Positions 52,703 to 62,076 are shown, numbered from the stretch's first letter. The stretch is DNA of 64,000 bases from Streptomyces sp. cg36 (GCF_041080675.1 NZ_CP163520.1:806001-870000), one strand, 5' to 3'. Program-made: numbers and translations. The notes: a model not told the origin generated them from the sequence alone.

Positions 52703-52732
52703 TTCTCCGTGGGTCGGGAGCCTCGGAAAGGG

Positions 52733-54538
52733 TCAGAAGGTGAGGTTCCAGCTGTCGATGCGGCCGGTGTCGCCGCTCGCGTTGTCGTTGACCCGCAGCT
52801 TCCAGGTGCCGTTGGCCACCCGGGCGGACGCGTCCACGGTGTACGTCTGGTGGATGTCGTCCGTGCCGCCGCCCGCGTGGTTGTGCAGGGTGTACACGGT
52901 GCCGTCGGGGGCCACGAGGTCGACCTTGAGGTCACCGATGTAGGTGTGCACGATGTTCACCCCCACCTTGAGCGCGGCCGGGGCGTTGCCGGTCACGCCC
53001 GTGACCGTGATCGGGCTCTCCACCGTGGTGTTGTCGTTGACCGCGACATCGGTGGTGTTCTCGAAGTACTTGCCCGACGGGACGGTGGCGCCGACCGCCT
53101 TGAGCGCGTCGACCTGGCCCTCGCCGAAGAAGCCGTTCTTGGCGGTGGTGCCGGTGCAGCGGCCGTCCGAGGGGCAGGCCACGTCGTTGGCCTGGGCGGC
53201 CAGCTTGTCGCGCAGCTGGGCCGGGGTGATGCCCGGGTCGGCACTGGCCAGCAGCGCGGCCACGCCCACGACGTGCGGCGAGGCCATCGACGTACCGCTC
53301 TTGGTGCCGTACTTGCCGCCCGGCAGGGTGGAGTAGACACCGTTGGAGCCGTCGCCGCCGGGGGCCGCGACGTCGATGATCCCGTTGCCGAAGTTGGAGT
53401 AGGACGCCTTCACGTTGCCGCTGCCCATCGCCGAGACGGTGACGACGCCCGGGAGCTCGGTCGGGATGTCGAGGCAGGCGTTGGTGATCCGGCGGGTGGT
53501 GGGCGTCGAGTCGTTGGGGCTCTCGGTGTCGGTGGTCTTGTTCGCCAGGTCGTAGTTGGAGTTGCCCGCGGCGGCGACCTGGAGGGAGCCCTTGTTCTCG
53601 GCGTACTCCTGGGCGCGGCGCACCCCCTCGATGATGGCGGCCTGGTCGATGTTGTCCGGGCAGTTGAACTGCCACGGGTCGGTGTAGTAGCTGTTGTTGG
53701 TGACCTTGAAGCCGTGGTCACCGGCCCACACCAGACCGCAGACGGTGTTCTCGGCGTAGAAGAGGGTGGAGGTCGGCTCGGCGAGCCTGACCGAGGCGAT
53801 CTTCACGCCCGGCGCGACGCCGACGACGCCCTTGCCGTTCTTGGCCGCCGCGATGGTGCCCGCCACGTGCGTGCCGTGGCTGTCCACGTCCCGCCAGGCG
53901 CCGGTGCGGGTGTCGGGCTTGCCGTAGGCGCAGGAGACCGAGTCGGCGGCGTCGAAGTTGGGCGCCAGGTCCTGGTGCTGGTCGTCCACACCGGTGTCGA
54001 GGATGCCCACCTTCACCGAGGAGGACCCGGTGGAGACGGCCCACGCCTGGTCGGCCTTGATCTGGCTCATGTCCCAGCGCACCGGCTCACCGGCGGGGGT
54101 GGTGGACTGCGCCGGGTTGTTCGGCAGCGCCGGGTCGTAGGCGTCGGCCGGGACGTCGGAGGTGCGGGTGGCGCCGACCTGCTGCACACCGGCGACGCCC
54201 CGCAGGGTGGTGGCGAAGGTGCTGGACGCCGAGTGGGCGACGATGACGCCGATGGCGTCGAAGGACGAGTACACCGTGCCGCCGTTGGCGGTGACGGCCG
54301 CGCGGACCGCGGAGGTGTCACCGGGGGCGGTGATGACCAGATAGGCGCGGGTACCGGCGACCCAGGCGGCGCTGCGGGCGGTGACCGGGGCCACCGCGGC
54401 GGCCTTGGCGGTCTTGGCCGGGGCCACGGGCTGGGTGCCGGCGAGCGCGGGCGCCGCGAAGGTCAGCGAGGCCCCGAGGGCCGCCGCCGCGACGAGGGCG
54501 CGGCGCCGTCTGGACAGGGTGGGTATGGGGGGTATCAA
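52733..54538 (-). CDS. Secreted subtilisin-family (S8) serine protease with P-domain
   Basis: The 601-residue protein has a signal peptide (RRRALVAAAALGASLTFAAP), an I9-type propeptide (about 45-130) and the S8 triad: Asp181 in ILDTGVDDQ, His221 in DSHGTHVAG and Ser417 in KSGTSMASPH, plus oxyanion Asn326 in AAAGNSN. The C-terminal 100 residues (IVHTYIGDLKVDLVAPDG to SWNLTF) form a proprotein-convertase P-domain. The TTG start is preceded by GGAGGA. It is an extracellular endopeptidase with no dedicated partner nearby. Confidence 0.93.
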   Translation of the reverse strand: MIPPIPTLSRRRRALVAAAALGASLTFAAPALAGTQPVAPAKTAKAAAVAPVTARSAAWVAGTRAYLVITAPGDTSAVRAAVTANGGTVYSSFDAIGVIVAHSASSTFATTLRGVAGVQQVGATRTSDVPADAYDPALPNNPAQSTTPAGEPVRWDMSQIKADQAWAVSTGSSSVKVGILDTGVDDQHQDLAPNFDAADSVSCAYGKPDTRTGAWRDVDSHGTHVAGTIAAAKNGKGVVGVAPGVKIASVRLAEPTSTLFYAENTVCGLVWAGDHGFKVTNNSYYTDPWQFNCPDNIDQAAIIEGVRRAQEYAENKGSLQVAAAGNSNYDLANKTTDTESPNDSTPTTRRITNACLDIPTELPGVVTVSAMGSGNVKASYSNFGNGIIDVAAPGGDGSNGVYSTLPGGKYGTKSGTSMASPHVVGVAALLASADPGITPAQLRDKLAAQANDVACPSDGRCTGTTAKNGFFGEGQVDALKAVGATVPSGKYFENTTDVAVNDNTTVESPITVTGVTGNAPAALKVGVNIVHTYIGDLKVDLVAPDGTVYTLHNHAGGGTDDIHQTYTVDASARVANGTWKLRVNDNASGDTGRIDSWNLTF

Positions 54539-54789
54539 GGCATCCTCCGATGACCCGGAGGGCTGGTGGCGCCTACCGGGTCGTACGAAACGAGTGGTGG
54601 ACGCAAGATGTCAGATGATCACCCGGGGAGGGAAGTCCCTTTCGGCGTGCGGCTGTTCCGGCGGCGGCGCCGAAACACGACGGAAACATGATCGTCTCCG
54701 TTGGCGCCCGCACGACCGGAAGCGGACCCGCCGGATCCCGGGGCCTCGGGCCGCACACCGCGCCGGGGTACGGACCTCGGCCCGCCCGC

Positions 54790-56010
54790 CTACCGCGTCC
54801 GCTTCGCGCCCGCGCCGCGCACCCCGGTGGAGACGATGACCAGGGTGGCGAGCACGGCCACCGCTCCCCCGAGCGCCATCACCGCCGAGGGCGAGGAGCG
54901 GTCCACCAGGAGTCCGCCGCCGAGCGAACCCACCGACATGGTCGCCTGGAAGGAGGAGGTGAAGAGCACCGTGGCCGCCTCGCTCTCGTGCGGCGCCGAG
55001 CGGACGAACCAGGTCTGCGACGCCACCGGCACGGCCCCGTAGCCGATCCCCCAGACCAGCAGCAGCACCACGGCCCCGGCGGTGGAGCCGCCGAGCAGCG
55101 GCAGCAGCAGGGTGGCGCAGCCGATCAGTGCGGTGGCACCGCCGAACCCGGCGCGCGGGTGGCGTGGCACCAGGGCGCCGCCGAGGAAGTTGCCCGCGAT
55201 GCCCGCGGCCCCGTACAGCAGCAGGAGTGCGGTGACGGCGCCCGGGCCGACGTCGGTGACCCGCTCCAGGAACGGGGTGACGTAGGTGTACGCGCCGAAC
55301 TGCGCGAGGACGGTCAGGAAGGTGATGACCAGTACCCGGCGGGTGGCGCCGCCGCCGAGCAGGGCCCGCAGGGTGTCCGCGCGGACGGTCCGTACGGCGG
55401 GCAGCGGCGGCAGCACGTACAGCAGCGCGGCGAGCACCGCCACCGACAGGGCGCCCATGACCAGGAACGCGGTCCGCCATCCGGCACGGTCCCCGATCAG
55501 CGTTCCGACCGGCACCCCGAGGACGGAGCCGAGCGGAACGGCCGCGAATATCACGGCGGTTGCGCGGGCGGCCGACCTCGCGGGCACCAGGCGGGCGGCG
55601 AGCCCCGCCCCGATCGACCAGAAGCCGCCGACGGTGACGCCGACCAGCACCCGGGAGACCAGGACCAGCCAGTAGACGGGCGCGGCGGCGGCCAGGAAGT
55701 CGGCCACGGCCAGCAGCGCCACCAGGCCGCAGAGCAGGACGCGCCGGTCGGTTCGCGCGGTCGCGAGGGTGACCACGGGCGCGGAGACCGCCGCGAGCAG
55801 CGCGGGGGTGGTCATCATCAGGCCCGCGGTGCCGTCCGAGACGCCGAAGTCGGCCGCGATGGGGCTGAGGAGGCCGATGGGCAGGATCTCGGTGGTGACG
55901 ATCGCGAAGATGCCCGCCATCACCGAGAGCACCGCGGCCCAGCCGCCCCGGGGCCGTCGGCGGGCGGTGGTGCCCGGGGTGGTCGCGGAGGAGGTGGTGG
56001 CTGTGGTCAT
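54790..56010 (-). CDS. MFS transporter (DHA1-type drug exporter)
   Basis: The 406-residue protein has about twelve hydrophobic segments. The motif DxxxGRRxxL-like TARTDRRVLLCGLV lies in the loop after TM2, and PLGSVLGVPVGTLIGDRAGWR (motif C-like) in TM5, both typical of drug/H+ antiporters such as chloramphenicol and arabinose exporters. ATG 56010 is chosen; the ribosome site is weak (GGACGGGACC). Export substrate unknown. No regulator is adjacent. Confidence 0.87.
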   Translation of the reverse strand: MTTATTSSATTPGTTARRRPRGGWAAVLSVMAGIFAIVTTEILPIGLLSPIAADFGVSDGTAGLMMTTPALLAAVSAPVVTLATARTDRRVLLCGLVALLAVADFLAAAAPVYWLVLVSRVLVGVTVGGFWSIGAGLAARLVPARSAARATAVIFAAVPLGSVLGVPVGTLIGDRAGWRTAFLVMGALSVAVLAALLYVLPPLPAVRTVRADTLRALLGGGATRRVLVITFLTVLAQFGAYTYVTPFLERVTDVGPGAVTALLLLYGAAGIAGNFLGGALVPRHPRAGFGGATALIGCATLLLPLLGGSTAGAVVLLLVWGIGYGAVPVASQTWFVRSAPHESEAATVLFTSSFQATMSVGSLGGGLLVDRSSPSAVMALGGAVAVLATLVIVSTGVRGAGAKRTR

Positions 56011-56177
56011 GGGTCCCGTCCGTGGCTGGTGTCCGTCGCCGGACAGTCCAGCAGCCGCCCGGGGCCGGGTCCGGCGGGTTTGCGACGACACCGTCGGGCG
56101 CGGCCCTCCACCCGAGGCGGGGTCCGCTGCCCCATAGTGGGAGGAGCCCGTCCGCCGGTCGCCCCGAAGGAGCGGTC

Positions 56178-57212
56178 ATGGCCCCTCGTCCCGTTCGCGA
56201 ACAGCGGCCCGCGCCCCTCGCCCGCCGCTCCCTGCTGGTCGGCGCCGCGGCCTGGTGCGCCTGCGCCACGGGCTGCTCGGACGGTACGGGACGGAGTCAG
56301 GCCGCGCCCGCCGCGTCGGCTTCACGGTCGTCACGGACGGCCGGACCCGGCACTCCGGCGGCCTCAAGTGCGGGTGCGGCACTGCCCGCGCCCGTTCCCT
56401 GGCGGCCGGGTCCGGGTGAGGTGACGCCCGAGGCCAAGGCCGCCGCCGTACGTCTGGTGGAGGCGCTCGGAACCTGGCGCCCGGGGCGGGCGGGCCCGGC
56501 GGCCCGGCTCGCGGCGCTGGGGGTGGCCCCGGCACGGGCGGCTCGACTGGCCGCCCAGGCGGGCCCGTTGACCCCGCGTGCGGACGAGGCGGTGGTCACC
56601 GTCATCGACGCCCAGTACGGCGGGATCCTCGCCGACTCTGCGAGCGTGCTCGTGGTGTGCGGGCAGCGCACCCGCGGCGGCGGGACGACGGCGAGCGGCG
56701 GGACGACGGTCGATGTGCGGCTGAGCCGGACCGGCTCCGGCTGGGCGGTGACTTCGCTGCACCCGGCGGACCCGGGGCCGCCGGTGGCGCCCGGCGCCTA
56801 CGCGCGAGCCGTGCTGGCGCAGCCGAGGATCGAGCTGCCGCCCGCGTCGGTCGCGGACGTCCGCAGCGGACGGGTGCACGAGAGCGTGCTGCGGGCGATG
56901 CTGCGGCTGGCGGACAGCCACCGGATGTCGGTGAGCGTGGTGCGCTCGGGCCATCCGCTCGACGTGTTCGGCACCGACCGGCCCAGCGACCACCCCCGGG
57001 GCCGGGCGTTCGACGTGTGGCGCGTCGACGGCCACCCGGTGGTCGACCCGGCGACCTCCCGCTCCCTGATCACCGGTTTCATGCGGCGGGCCGCCGACGT
57101 CGGCTCGTACAACGTCGGCGGCCCGGTGCCGCTGACGGGCGGCGCCACCGCCAACCAGTTCTTCTCCGACGCCACCCACCACGACCACGTGCACATCGGG
57201 TTCACGACATGA
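56178..57212 (+). CDS. Lipoprotein-like protein of unknown function
   Basis: The 344-residue protein has an N-terminal RRSLLVGAAAWCACATGC stretch; the Cys may be lipidated although the lipobox is loose. The first 100 residues are Pro/Ala-rich and probably disordered. The rest (about 110-344) is globular, with a likely His/Asp-rich site in RSGHPLDVFGTDRPSDHPRG and ATHHDHVHIGF. These patterns recall D-Ala-D-Ala carboxypeptidase/VanY-type and M15-like folds, in which HxxxxxxD and HxH bind zinc. A peptidase role is thus possible. GAAGGAGC precedes the ATG. Confidence 0.72.
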   Translation: MAPRPVREQRPAPLARRSLLVGAAAWCACATGCSDGTGRSQAAPAASASRSSRTAGPGTPAASSAGAALPAPVPWRPGPGEVTPEAKAAAVRLVEALGTWRPGRAGPAARLAALGVAPARAARLAAQAGPLTPRADEAVVTVIDAQYGGILADSASVLVVCGQRTRGGGTTASGGTTVDVRLSRTGSGWAVTSLHPADPGPPVAPGAYARAVLAQPRIELPPASVADVRSGRVHESVLRAMLRLADSHRMSVSVVRSGHPLDVFGTDRPSDHPRGRAFDVWRVDGHPVVDPATSRSLITGFMRRAADVGSYNVGGPVPLTGGATANQFFSDATHHDHVHIGFTT

Positions 57213-57254
57213 CGAGGGGCGCGGTGGGCGGCGCCGACGCGGTCTGACGGTTCG

Positions 57255-57887
57255 TCAGTAACCGACGGTGAAGCGGCGGCGGCGGTGGGCGGGGGTCTCG
57301 ATCTCGTCGAGGAGCGCGATGGCGTAGTCCTCGGCGGAGATACGCGAGCCGCCCTCGGCGTCGGTGAGCAGGTCGTCGCCGCCGAGCCGGAACGCCTCGG
57401 TGCGCTCGCCCGGCAGGAACAGCGCCGACGGGCTCAGGAACGTCCAGTCGAGGTCCTCGGGCAGCGTGCGCAGCAGGTCCAGGAGCTCGACGTGCGCGGA
57501 CGCCTCCGGCTTCCACTCCTCGCGGAACCCGGGCTGGTCGATGACGCGCCCGCCCGCCGGGTGGCGCAGGCTGCCCGCGCCGCCGACGAACGCGATCCGG
57601 GTGCCCTCGGTGCGCACCCGCTCGCTGAGGGGCGCGACCAGGGGCAGCACCAGCCGGGCCGGGAGCGCGCTGACGACGACGTCCGCGCCCGAGACGGCCC
57701 CCGCGAGCGCCTCGGTGTCGGTGACGTCGGCGGTGAGCCGGTCCAGCCGCTCGTGCGCCGGGGCGTCGGCGTGGCCGCGGGCGGCGGCGGTGACGTGGTG
57801 GCCCCGGTCGAGGGCCTCGCCGACGATGCGGCTGCCGGCCATGCCGGTGGCGCCCAGGACGACGATCTTCAGGGGGGTGGTGGCCAT
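57255..57887 (-). CDS. NAD(P)-dependent epimerase/dehydratase-like (NmrA/SDR) oxidoreductase
   Basis: The 210-residue protein has the Rossmann start IVVLGATGMAGSRIVGEALDRGHHVTA and later FVGGAGSLRHP and WTFLSPSALF, typical of NAD(P)H-binding NmrA/atypical SDR proteins. It lacks the full YxxxK motif of classical SDRs. It lies 26 bases after the barrel protein gene and is on the same strand, with AGGCTCC-like spacing, so the two form an operon. A MarR regulator diverges from the operon. Role likely oxidative or electrophile stress; substrate unknown. Confidence 0.85.
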   Translation of the reverse strand: MATTPLKIVVLGATGMAGSRIVGEALDRGHHVTAAARGHADAPAHERLDRLTADVTDTEALAGAVSGADVVVSALPARLVLPLVAPLSERVRTEGTRIAFVGGAGSLRHPAGGRVIDQPGFREEWKPEASAHVELLDLLRTLPEDLDWTFLSPSALFLPGERTEAFRLGGDDLLTDAEGGSRISAEDYAIALLDEIETPAHRRRRFTVGY

Positions 57888-57913
57888 GGGAGGCTCCTTC
57901 GGGTTCGCGGGGG

Positions 57914-58417
57914 TCAGAGCTGGATGTCGAAGGTGACCTTGGCCTGCTCCACGGTCTCCTGGAGGACGCGCACCTGGCCGCGGGCGTTCTTGTACTTGCC
58001 GGTGCCGCCGGTGATGGCGAACTGCTCGTCGAAGACCGGGCCGGTGGCCGAGAGGCGGGCGGTGCCGGAGGTGGTGATCTTGCCGTCGGCCAGCTCGTAG
58101 ACGAAGGTCAGCAGCTCGGCGGTGCGCGGCCGGGCGTCGGTGGAGATGCCCTGGAAGCTGCTGGTGCCCAGCTTGCGGCCGTCCTTGCCGACCAGGTCGC
58201 CGGTGCCGATCAGCTGGTCGCCGAGGGCGGAGTCCGCCGGGGCCACGTCGACCATGTTGATCGCGGTGCCCTTCTCCACGGCCTCGATGGTGAGCGAGTG
58301 CTGCGGGTACGACGCCGGGGCGGCGCCCGCCGTGGCGGGGCTGAGGGCGAGGACGACGCCGACGATCCCGGCGGTGGCCGCGGCGAGACCGAGTGCGGGG
58401 AGGGTGCGCTTGCGCAT
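57914..58417 (-). CDS. Secreted allene oxide cyclase-like beta-barrel protein
   Basis: The 167-residue protein has a signal peptide (KRTLPALGLAAATAGIVGVVLALS) and a barrel-type mature part with alternating strands (LLTFVYELADGKITTSGTA, FDEQFAITGGTGKYKNARGQVRV). The phrase ITGGTGKYKNARGQV is characteristic of the allene oxide cyclase/dirigent-like fold in bacteria. The start at 58417 has GGAG seven bases upstream; an ATG at 58429 lacks one. It leads an operon with the NmrA-like gene and is divergent from marR. Function unknown. Confidence 0.8.
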   Translation of the reverse strand: MRKRTLPALGLAAATAGIVGVVLALSPATAGAAPASYPQHSLTIEAVEKGTAINMVDVAPADSALGDQLIGTGDLVGKDGRKLGTSSFQGISTDARPRTAELLTFVYELADGKITTSGTARLSATGPVFDEQFAITGGTGKYKNARGQVRVLQETVEQAKVTFDIQL

Positions 58418-58463
58418 GACGGGCTCCATATATATGCAAATGAATTATCTGCCGGAGAAGACA

Positions 58464-58485
58464 ATATGTCTGCCGATGCAGATAT
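58464..58485. promoter_or_regulatory. Candidate MarR operator
   Basis: ATATG-TCTGC-CGAT-GCAGA-TAT is a nearly perfect palindrome between the divergent marR-type and barrel genes (starts 58536 and 58417). A related TATCTGCCG lies just before it at 58446. Confidence 0.5.
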
Positions 58486-58535
58486 CGCAAGGGCAGGTTC
58501 TGCCGGTGCCGATGGTTTTCTGCCACTCTTGAGGC

Positions 58536-58985
58536 GTGAAGCGACAACTGCTCGATGACGACGACGTGACGCTGTACGGCCTGTTCGTGGAAGCCTTCAG
58601 CCGCCTCAAACCCCTGCTCCACCAGGACCTCGGGCTGCCCGAGACCTGGTTCGAGGTGCTGCTGCGGCTGGGCCGCACCCCCGGGCACGCCCTGCGGATG
58701 AGCGATCTGGCGGCGGCGGTGTCCTTCAGCTCCGGCGGCTTCACCCGGCTCGCCGACCGGATCGAGGAGGCGGGCCTGATCCGCCGCGAACCCGACCCGG
58801 ACGACCGCCGGGCCGCCTTCGCCGTACTGACCGAGGACGGCGAGAAGGCGCTGGACCGCGCGCTCTCCAGCCATGTCGCCGGGCTGCGCACCTACTTCAC
58901 CGGGCGGCTGTCCCCCGACGACCGCCACACCCTGGAGCGCGTCCTGCGCACCCTCCGGGACACGGACGCGGCCGGGCCCGCGTAG
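58536..58985 (+). CDS. MarR-family transcriptional regulator
   Basis: The 149-residue protein has the MarR winged helix: ETWFEVLLRLGRTPG, LRMSDLAAAVSFSSGGFTRLADRIEEAGLI and the wing REPDPDDRRAAFAVLTEDG. It is divergent from the barrel/NmrA operon, and a palindrome lies between. GTG start. A CACTCT hexamer six bases before it could mean a leaderless transcript, but GAGG there could also serve as a ribosome site. It probably represses itself and its neighbour in response to a small phenolic or oxidant, by family analogy. Confidence 0.92.
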   Translation: MKRQLLDDDDVTLYGLFVEAFSRLKPLLHQDLGLPETWFEVLLRLGRTPGHALRMSDLAAAVSFSSGGFTRLADRIEEAGLIRREPDPDDRRAAFAVLTEDGEKALDRALSSHVAGLRTYFTGRLSPDDRHTLERVLRTLRDTDAAGPA

Positions 58986-59033
58986 GCCCGGCCGCGTCGC
59001 ATCAGATACGCCGGGCCCTCACCCGCACCCGCT

Positions 59034-59579
59034 TCACCGGACGACCTGGTCGCCGTCCGGCACGTCCTGGACGCTCACCAGGGCGCGCGGCAGGCAGAGT
59101 TGGCGCGCCACGGCCGCCGCGAGGCCGTCGTAGTCCGGGCCCTGCGGCACCGGGACCGCCTCGCCGTCGCCGTACGCCTCGATGGCCTTGGTGAAGTAGC
59201 CCGGGTGCCAGGCGCCCACCGCGCCCCGCACCTCCACGGCGGTGACCGCACGGCCGCCCACCGCCTTGCGCAGCGCGGGCAGGATCGCGTCCGACCGCAG
59301 CTCGCCCGGCACCTGGAACAGGCTGGCGTGGGCGCCCACCAGTCCGCCCTGGCGCAGCCGCACGGTCACCGTGAGGCAGCTGGTGACCGAGGGGTAGGTG
59401 AGCGCGCCGCCCCGGGCCACCTCCCCCAACTGCCCCTCGCGCACGGTCGCGGCCGGACCCGGGCGCTCCGCCGCCCGCGCCGGAGCGGTGGCCGTGGCCG
59501 CCAGGGCCGGCAGGGCCAGGGCGAGCGCCATCAGGGCGCGGCGGGACGGCTGTCGGACGGACGGCTGCGGTATGGACAA
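59034..59579 (-). CDS. Secreted hypothetical protein
   Basis: The 181-residue protein has a signal peptide with twin Arg (SRRALMALALALPALAATATA), so Tat export is possible. The mature part has two Cys (SCLTVTV, RQLCLP) that may pair and no recognised catalytic motif. TTG start with GGGAG upstream. It lies between the marR gene, with which it converges, and the MDMPI-type gene on the same strand. Unknown function. Confidence 0.68.
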   Translation of the reverse strand: MSIPQPSVRQPSRRALMALALALPALAATATAPARAAERPGPAATVREGQLGEVARGGALTYPSVTSCLTVTVRLRQGGLVGAHASLFQVPGELRSDAILPALRKAVGGRAVTAVEVRGAVGAWHPGYFTKAIEAYGDGEAVPVPQGPDYDGLAAAVARQLCLPRALVSVQDVPDGDQVVR

Positions 59580-59685
59580 GAGGACTCCCGTGCTGGTCAG
59601 AGGCCGTACGAGGGTCCGTACGGCCGGGAGTCGAGTATCCCGGAGCGGCGTGCCCGCCCCCGGCGCCGGGGGGGGTGACAGGCCG

Positions 59686-60504
59686 TCAGGGCGCGGTGAA
59701 CAGCGTCGGGAAGCGCGGGGCCAGCCAGGGCTTGCGGCCCCAGGCCAGCACCCGGCCGCGCGCGAGGGCGCCGCGCTGATCGATCCGGCCGAGCGCCATC
59801 AGCAGGAAGGTGACCGGCTCGATGGAGATGGTGCAGTCCGGGCGGCTCACGGGCCGGGCCGCCACCTCGGCCACGCCGTCCGTGAACACCACCCCGAACC
59901 GCGAACCGCCCCACAGGCGCACGGTGTAGCGCGCGTTCAGGCCGTGCGCGGTGGTGGGTTCGACCACCCGGGGCATCGCCTCCACCATGAACGGCACGCA
60001 CAGGTCGGCCCGGCGCCGGTCGACCATGTGCGGGCGGCCCACCGCGCGGGCGATGTCATACCCGTGGCCCAGCATGTGGGTGAGGAGGTAGGACCCCAGC
60101 GTCGTCAGGTCCATGGTGCCCATCGGGGTGGCCAGCGGGGTGGTCGGCGCGGTGGGTGCGGCGACGGCGTCGAGCAGTTCCGCCGCGGTCGCCACGATCG
60201 TCGCGGCCAGCGGCTCCGCGGCGCGCTCGTCGAACTCGGCGAGCGCCCGCGCGTTGGCCTCGGCGATGCCGCCCGGTGTGCCGTCGCCGTGGGCGCGCGT
60301 GCGGCCGAGGGCGAGTTCGGCCATCAGCAGGTTGGCCTGGGCGAGATGGGCCGCCGTCTCGCCGAGGGTCCACTCCAGCCCGGGCACCGCGACACCGGTG
60401 TCCCCGGCGCCGCGCAGGAGTACGGCTATGTCCTCGGCGGTGCCGCGTATCGCCTCGTCGAGACCGGGCGGCAGGGGGTCGGTCCGCGGCTGCTGTGCGT
60501 TCAT
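59686..60504 (-). CDS. Maleylpyruvate isomerase-type (MDMPI-N) protein with SCP2 domain
   Basis: The 272-residue protein has an MDMPI N-terminal helical bundle (WTLGETAAHLAQANLLMAEL and LLTHMLGHGYDIARAVG), with the His residues of the metal site near 54 and 148-152. The C-terminal SCP2-like domain (about 180-265) contains RLWGGSRFGVVFTDG and CTISIEPVTFLLMALG. Actinobacteria use this family for mycothiol-dependent reactions and as sensor proteins. ATG start. Divergent from the amidase gene. Substrate unknown. Confidence 0.82.
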   Translation of the reverse strand: MNAQQPRTDPLPPGLDEAIRGTAEDIAVLLRGAGDTGVAVPGLEWTLGETAAHLAQANLLMAELALGRTRAHGDGTPGGIAEANARALAEFDERAAEPLAATIVATAAELLDAVAAPTAPTTPLATPMGTMDLTTLGSYLLTHMLGHGYDIARAVGRPHMVDRRRADLCVPFMVEAMPRVVEPTTAHGLNARYTVRLWGGSRFGVVFTDGVAEVAARPVSRPDCTISIEPVTFLLMALGRIDQRGALARGRVLAWGRKPWLAPRFPTLFTAP

Positions 60505-60613
60505 GGCGCCGGAGCCTGCCCCAGCCGGTGCCCCGTGTCCAGAGCCGGGCGTCCGGCGTCCCGCGTCCAGCACCCCCGCGTTCAGCACCGGGCACCGGGC
60601 GTCCCGCGTCAAG

Positions 60614-60632
60614 ATCGACAGGTATCGACAGG
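60614..60632. repeat. Direct repeats ATCGACAGG
   Basis: ATCGACAGG occurs at 60614-60622 and 60624-60632, one base apart, so each unit is offset by ten bases (one helical turn). It lies 71 bases before the amidase start, in the intergenic region shared with the divergent MDMPI gene. Confidence 0.4.
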
Positions 60633-60702
60633 ACCCGCCGGGGTCGTCCACAGTGGCCTTTCTCGCACCCAGTGATCCACCACCAGCGCCGAGGGAGCCA
60701 CC

Positions 60703-62076
60703 GTGACCCAGTGGGCAGGCCGCACCGCCACCGAGATAGCCGACGCGGTCCGCCGCGGCGAGGTCGCGCCCGCCGAGGTGGTGGCCGGGCACCTGGCGCG
60801 GATCGCCCGTCTCGACGGCCGGGTCGGCGCGTTCCGCGTGGTGCGCGAGAAGGCGGCGCGGGCGGAGGCCGAGGAGGTGGCCGGGCGGGCGGACCTGGCG
60901 CGGCTGCCGCTCGCCGGGGTGCCGGTGGCCGTCAAGGACAACCTCGCGGTGCGCGGCGAGTCCACCCGCAACGGCTCCGCCGCCTCGTCCACCGCACCGG
61001 CCGCCGAGGACCACGTCACGGTGGCCCGGCTGCGGGCGGCGGGCGCGGTCGTGGTGGGGCTCACGCACGTACCGGAGTTGTGCGTCTTCGGCACCACGGA
61101 CGGGGTGCACGGCATCGCGCGCAACCCGTGGGACCCCTCCCGCACCGCGGGCGGCTCGTCCGGGGGCAGCGCGGCGGCGGTCGCCGCCGGCCTGGTGCCG
61201 CTCGCGCTCGGCAACGACGGCATGGGCTCGCTGCGCATCCCGGCCGCGCACTGCGGCCTGATCGGTCTCAAGCCGGGCACCGGCCGGGTTCCGGCCGATC
61301 TCGGCGGCGGCTGGTTCGGCATGTCGGAGAACGGGCCGCTGGCGACGACGGCCGCCGACGCCCGGCTGATGTTCTCGGTCCTGGCGGGCGAGGACCCGAA
61401 CGCCGCGGCACGGGAGGGCGAGGGCGGTGCGGACGCGCCCGCCGAGGGGCTCAGGATCGCCGTCTCCACGCGCAGCCCGATCGTGGGAGTGCCGGTCGGC
61501 GCCGCCTACGCCGCACTGGCCCGGCGGGCCGCGCGGGCGCTGGCCGGTGCGGGCCACCGGGTGTCGGTGGCCCACCCGCCCTATCCGCTCTCCCTGGGCA
61601 CGGCCGTCCTCGCGCGCTGGACGGGCGGCACCGCGCAGGACGCCCGGGGTCTGGACCCGGCGCTTCTGGCACCGCGCACCCGGCGCCACGCGGCGGTGGG
61701 CCGGTTCGCCGGGCGGGCGGGGCTGCTGCGGGCCGACCACCGGGGCGCGCTCAACCGGCGCCTCGGGCCGTTCTTCGAGGAGTACGACGTGCTGCTCACC
61801 CCGGCGCTGGCCCGGCGGGGACCGGCCGCGGCGCCCTGGCACGAGCGCGGATGGCTGGCCAACATCGCGGTCAACACCGCCTGCTCGCCGCTGACTCCCC
61901 CGTGGAACCTCTCCGGCCGTCCGGCCCTCGCCGTGCCGTTCGGGGTGCTGCCCACGGGGCTGCCGGGCTCGGTCCAACTCGTGGGGCGCCCCGGTTCGGA
62001 GCACCGGCTGCTGGATCTGGTGGCCCAGTTGGAGCGGAGCGACCCCTGGCGGCGGACGGCTCCCCTCGATGTGTGA
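60703..62076 (+). CDS. Amidase-signature family hydrolase
   Basis: The 457-residue protein has the amidase-signature triad: Lys78 in VAVKDN, cis-Ser153 in GGSSGGS, and nucleophile Ser176 in GMGSLRIP. The usual GSDTGGS loop is changed to GNDGMGS, but the key Ser is kept. Such enzymes hydrolyse amides, and in glutamyl-tRNA amidotransferase give ammonia; no GatB partner is adjacent, so it is a free amidase. GTG start with GAGGGAGCC upstream. Cytoplasmic. The ATG-type starts upstream lack a site. Confidence 0.9.
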   Translation: MTQWAGRTATEIADAVRRGEVAPAEVVAGHLARIARLDGRVGAFRVVREKAARAEAEEVAGRADLARLPLAGVPVAVKDNLAVRGESTRNGSAASSTAPAAEDHVTVARLRAAGAVVVGLTHVPELCVFGTTDGVHGIARNPWDPSRTAGGSSGGSAAAVAAGLVPLALGNDGMGSLRIPAAHCGLIGLKPGTGRVPADLGGGWFGMSENGPLATTAADARLMFSVLAGEDPNAAAREGEGGADAPAEGLRIAVSTRSPIVGVPVGAAYAALARRAARALAGAGHRVSVAHPPYPLSLGTAVLARWTGGTAQDARGLDPALLAPRTRRHAAVGRFAGRAGLLRADHRGALNRRLGPFFEEYDVLLTPALARRGPAAAPWHERGWLANIAVNTACSPLTPPWNLSGRPALAVPFGVLPTGLPGSVQLVGRPGSEHRLLDLVAQLERSDPWRRTAPLDV

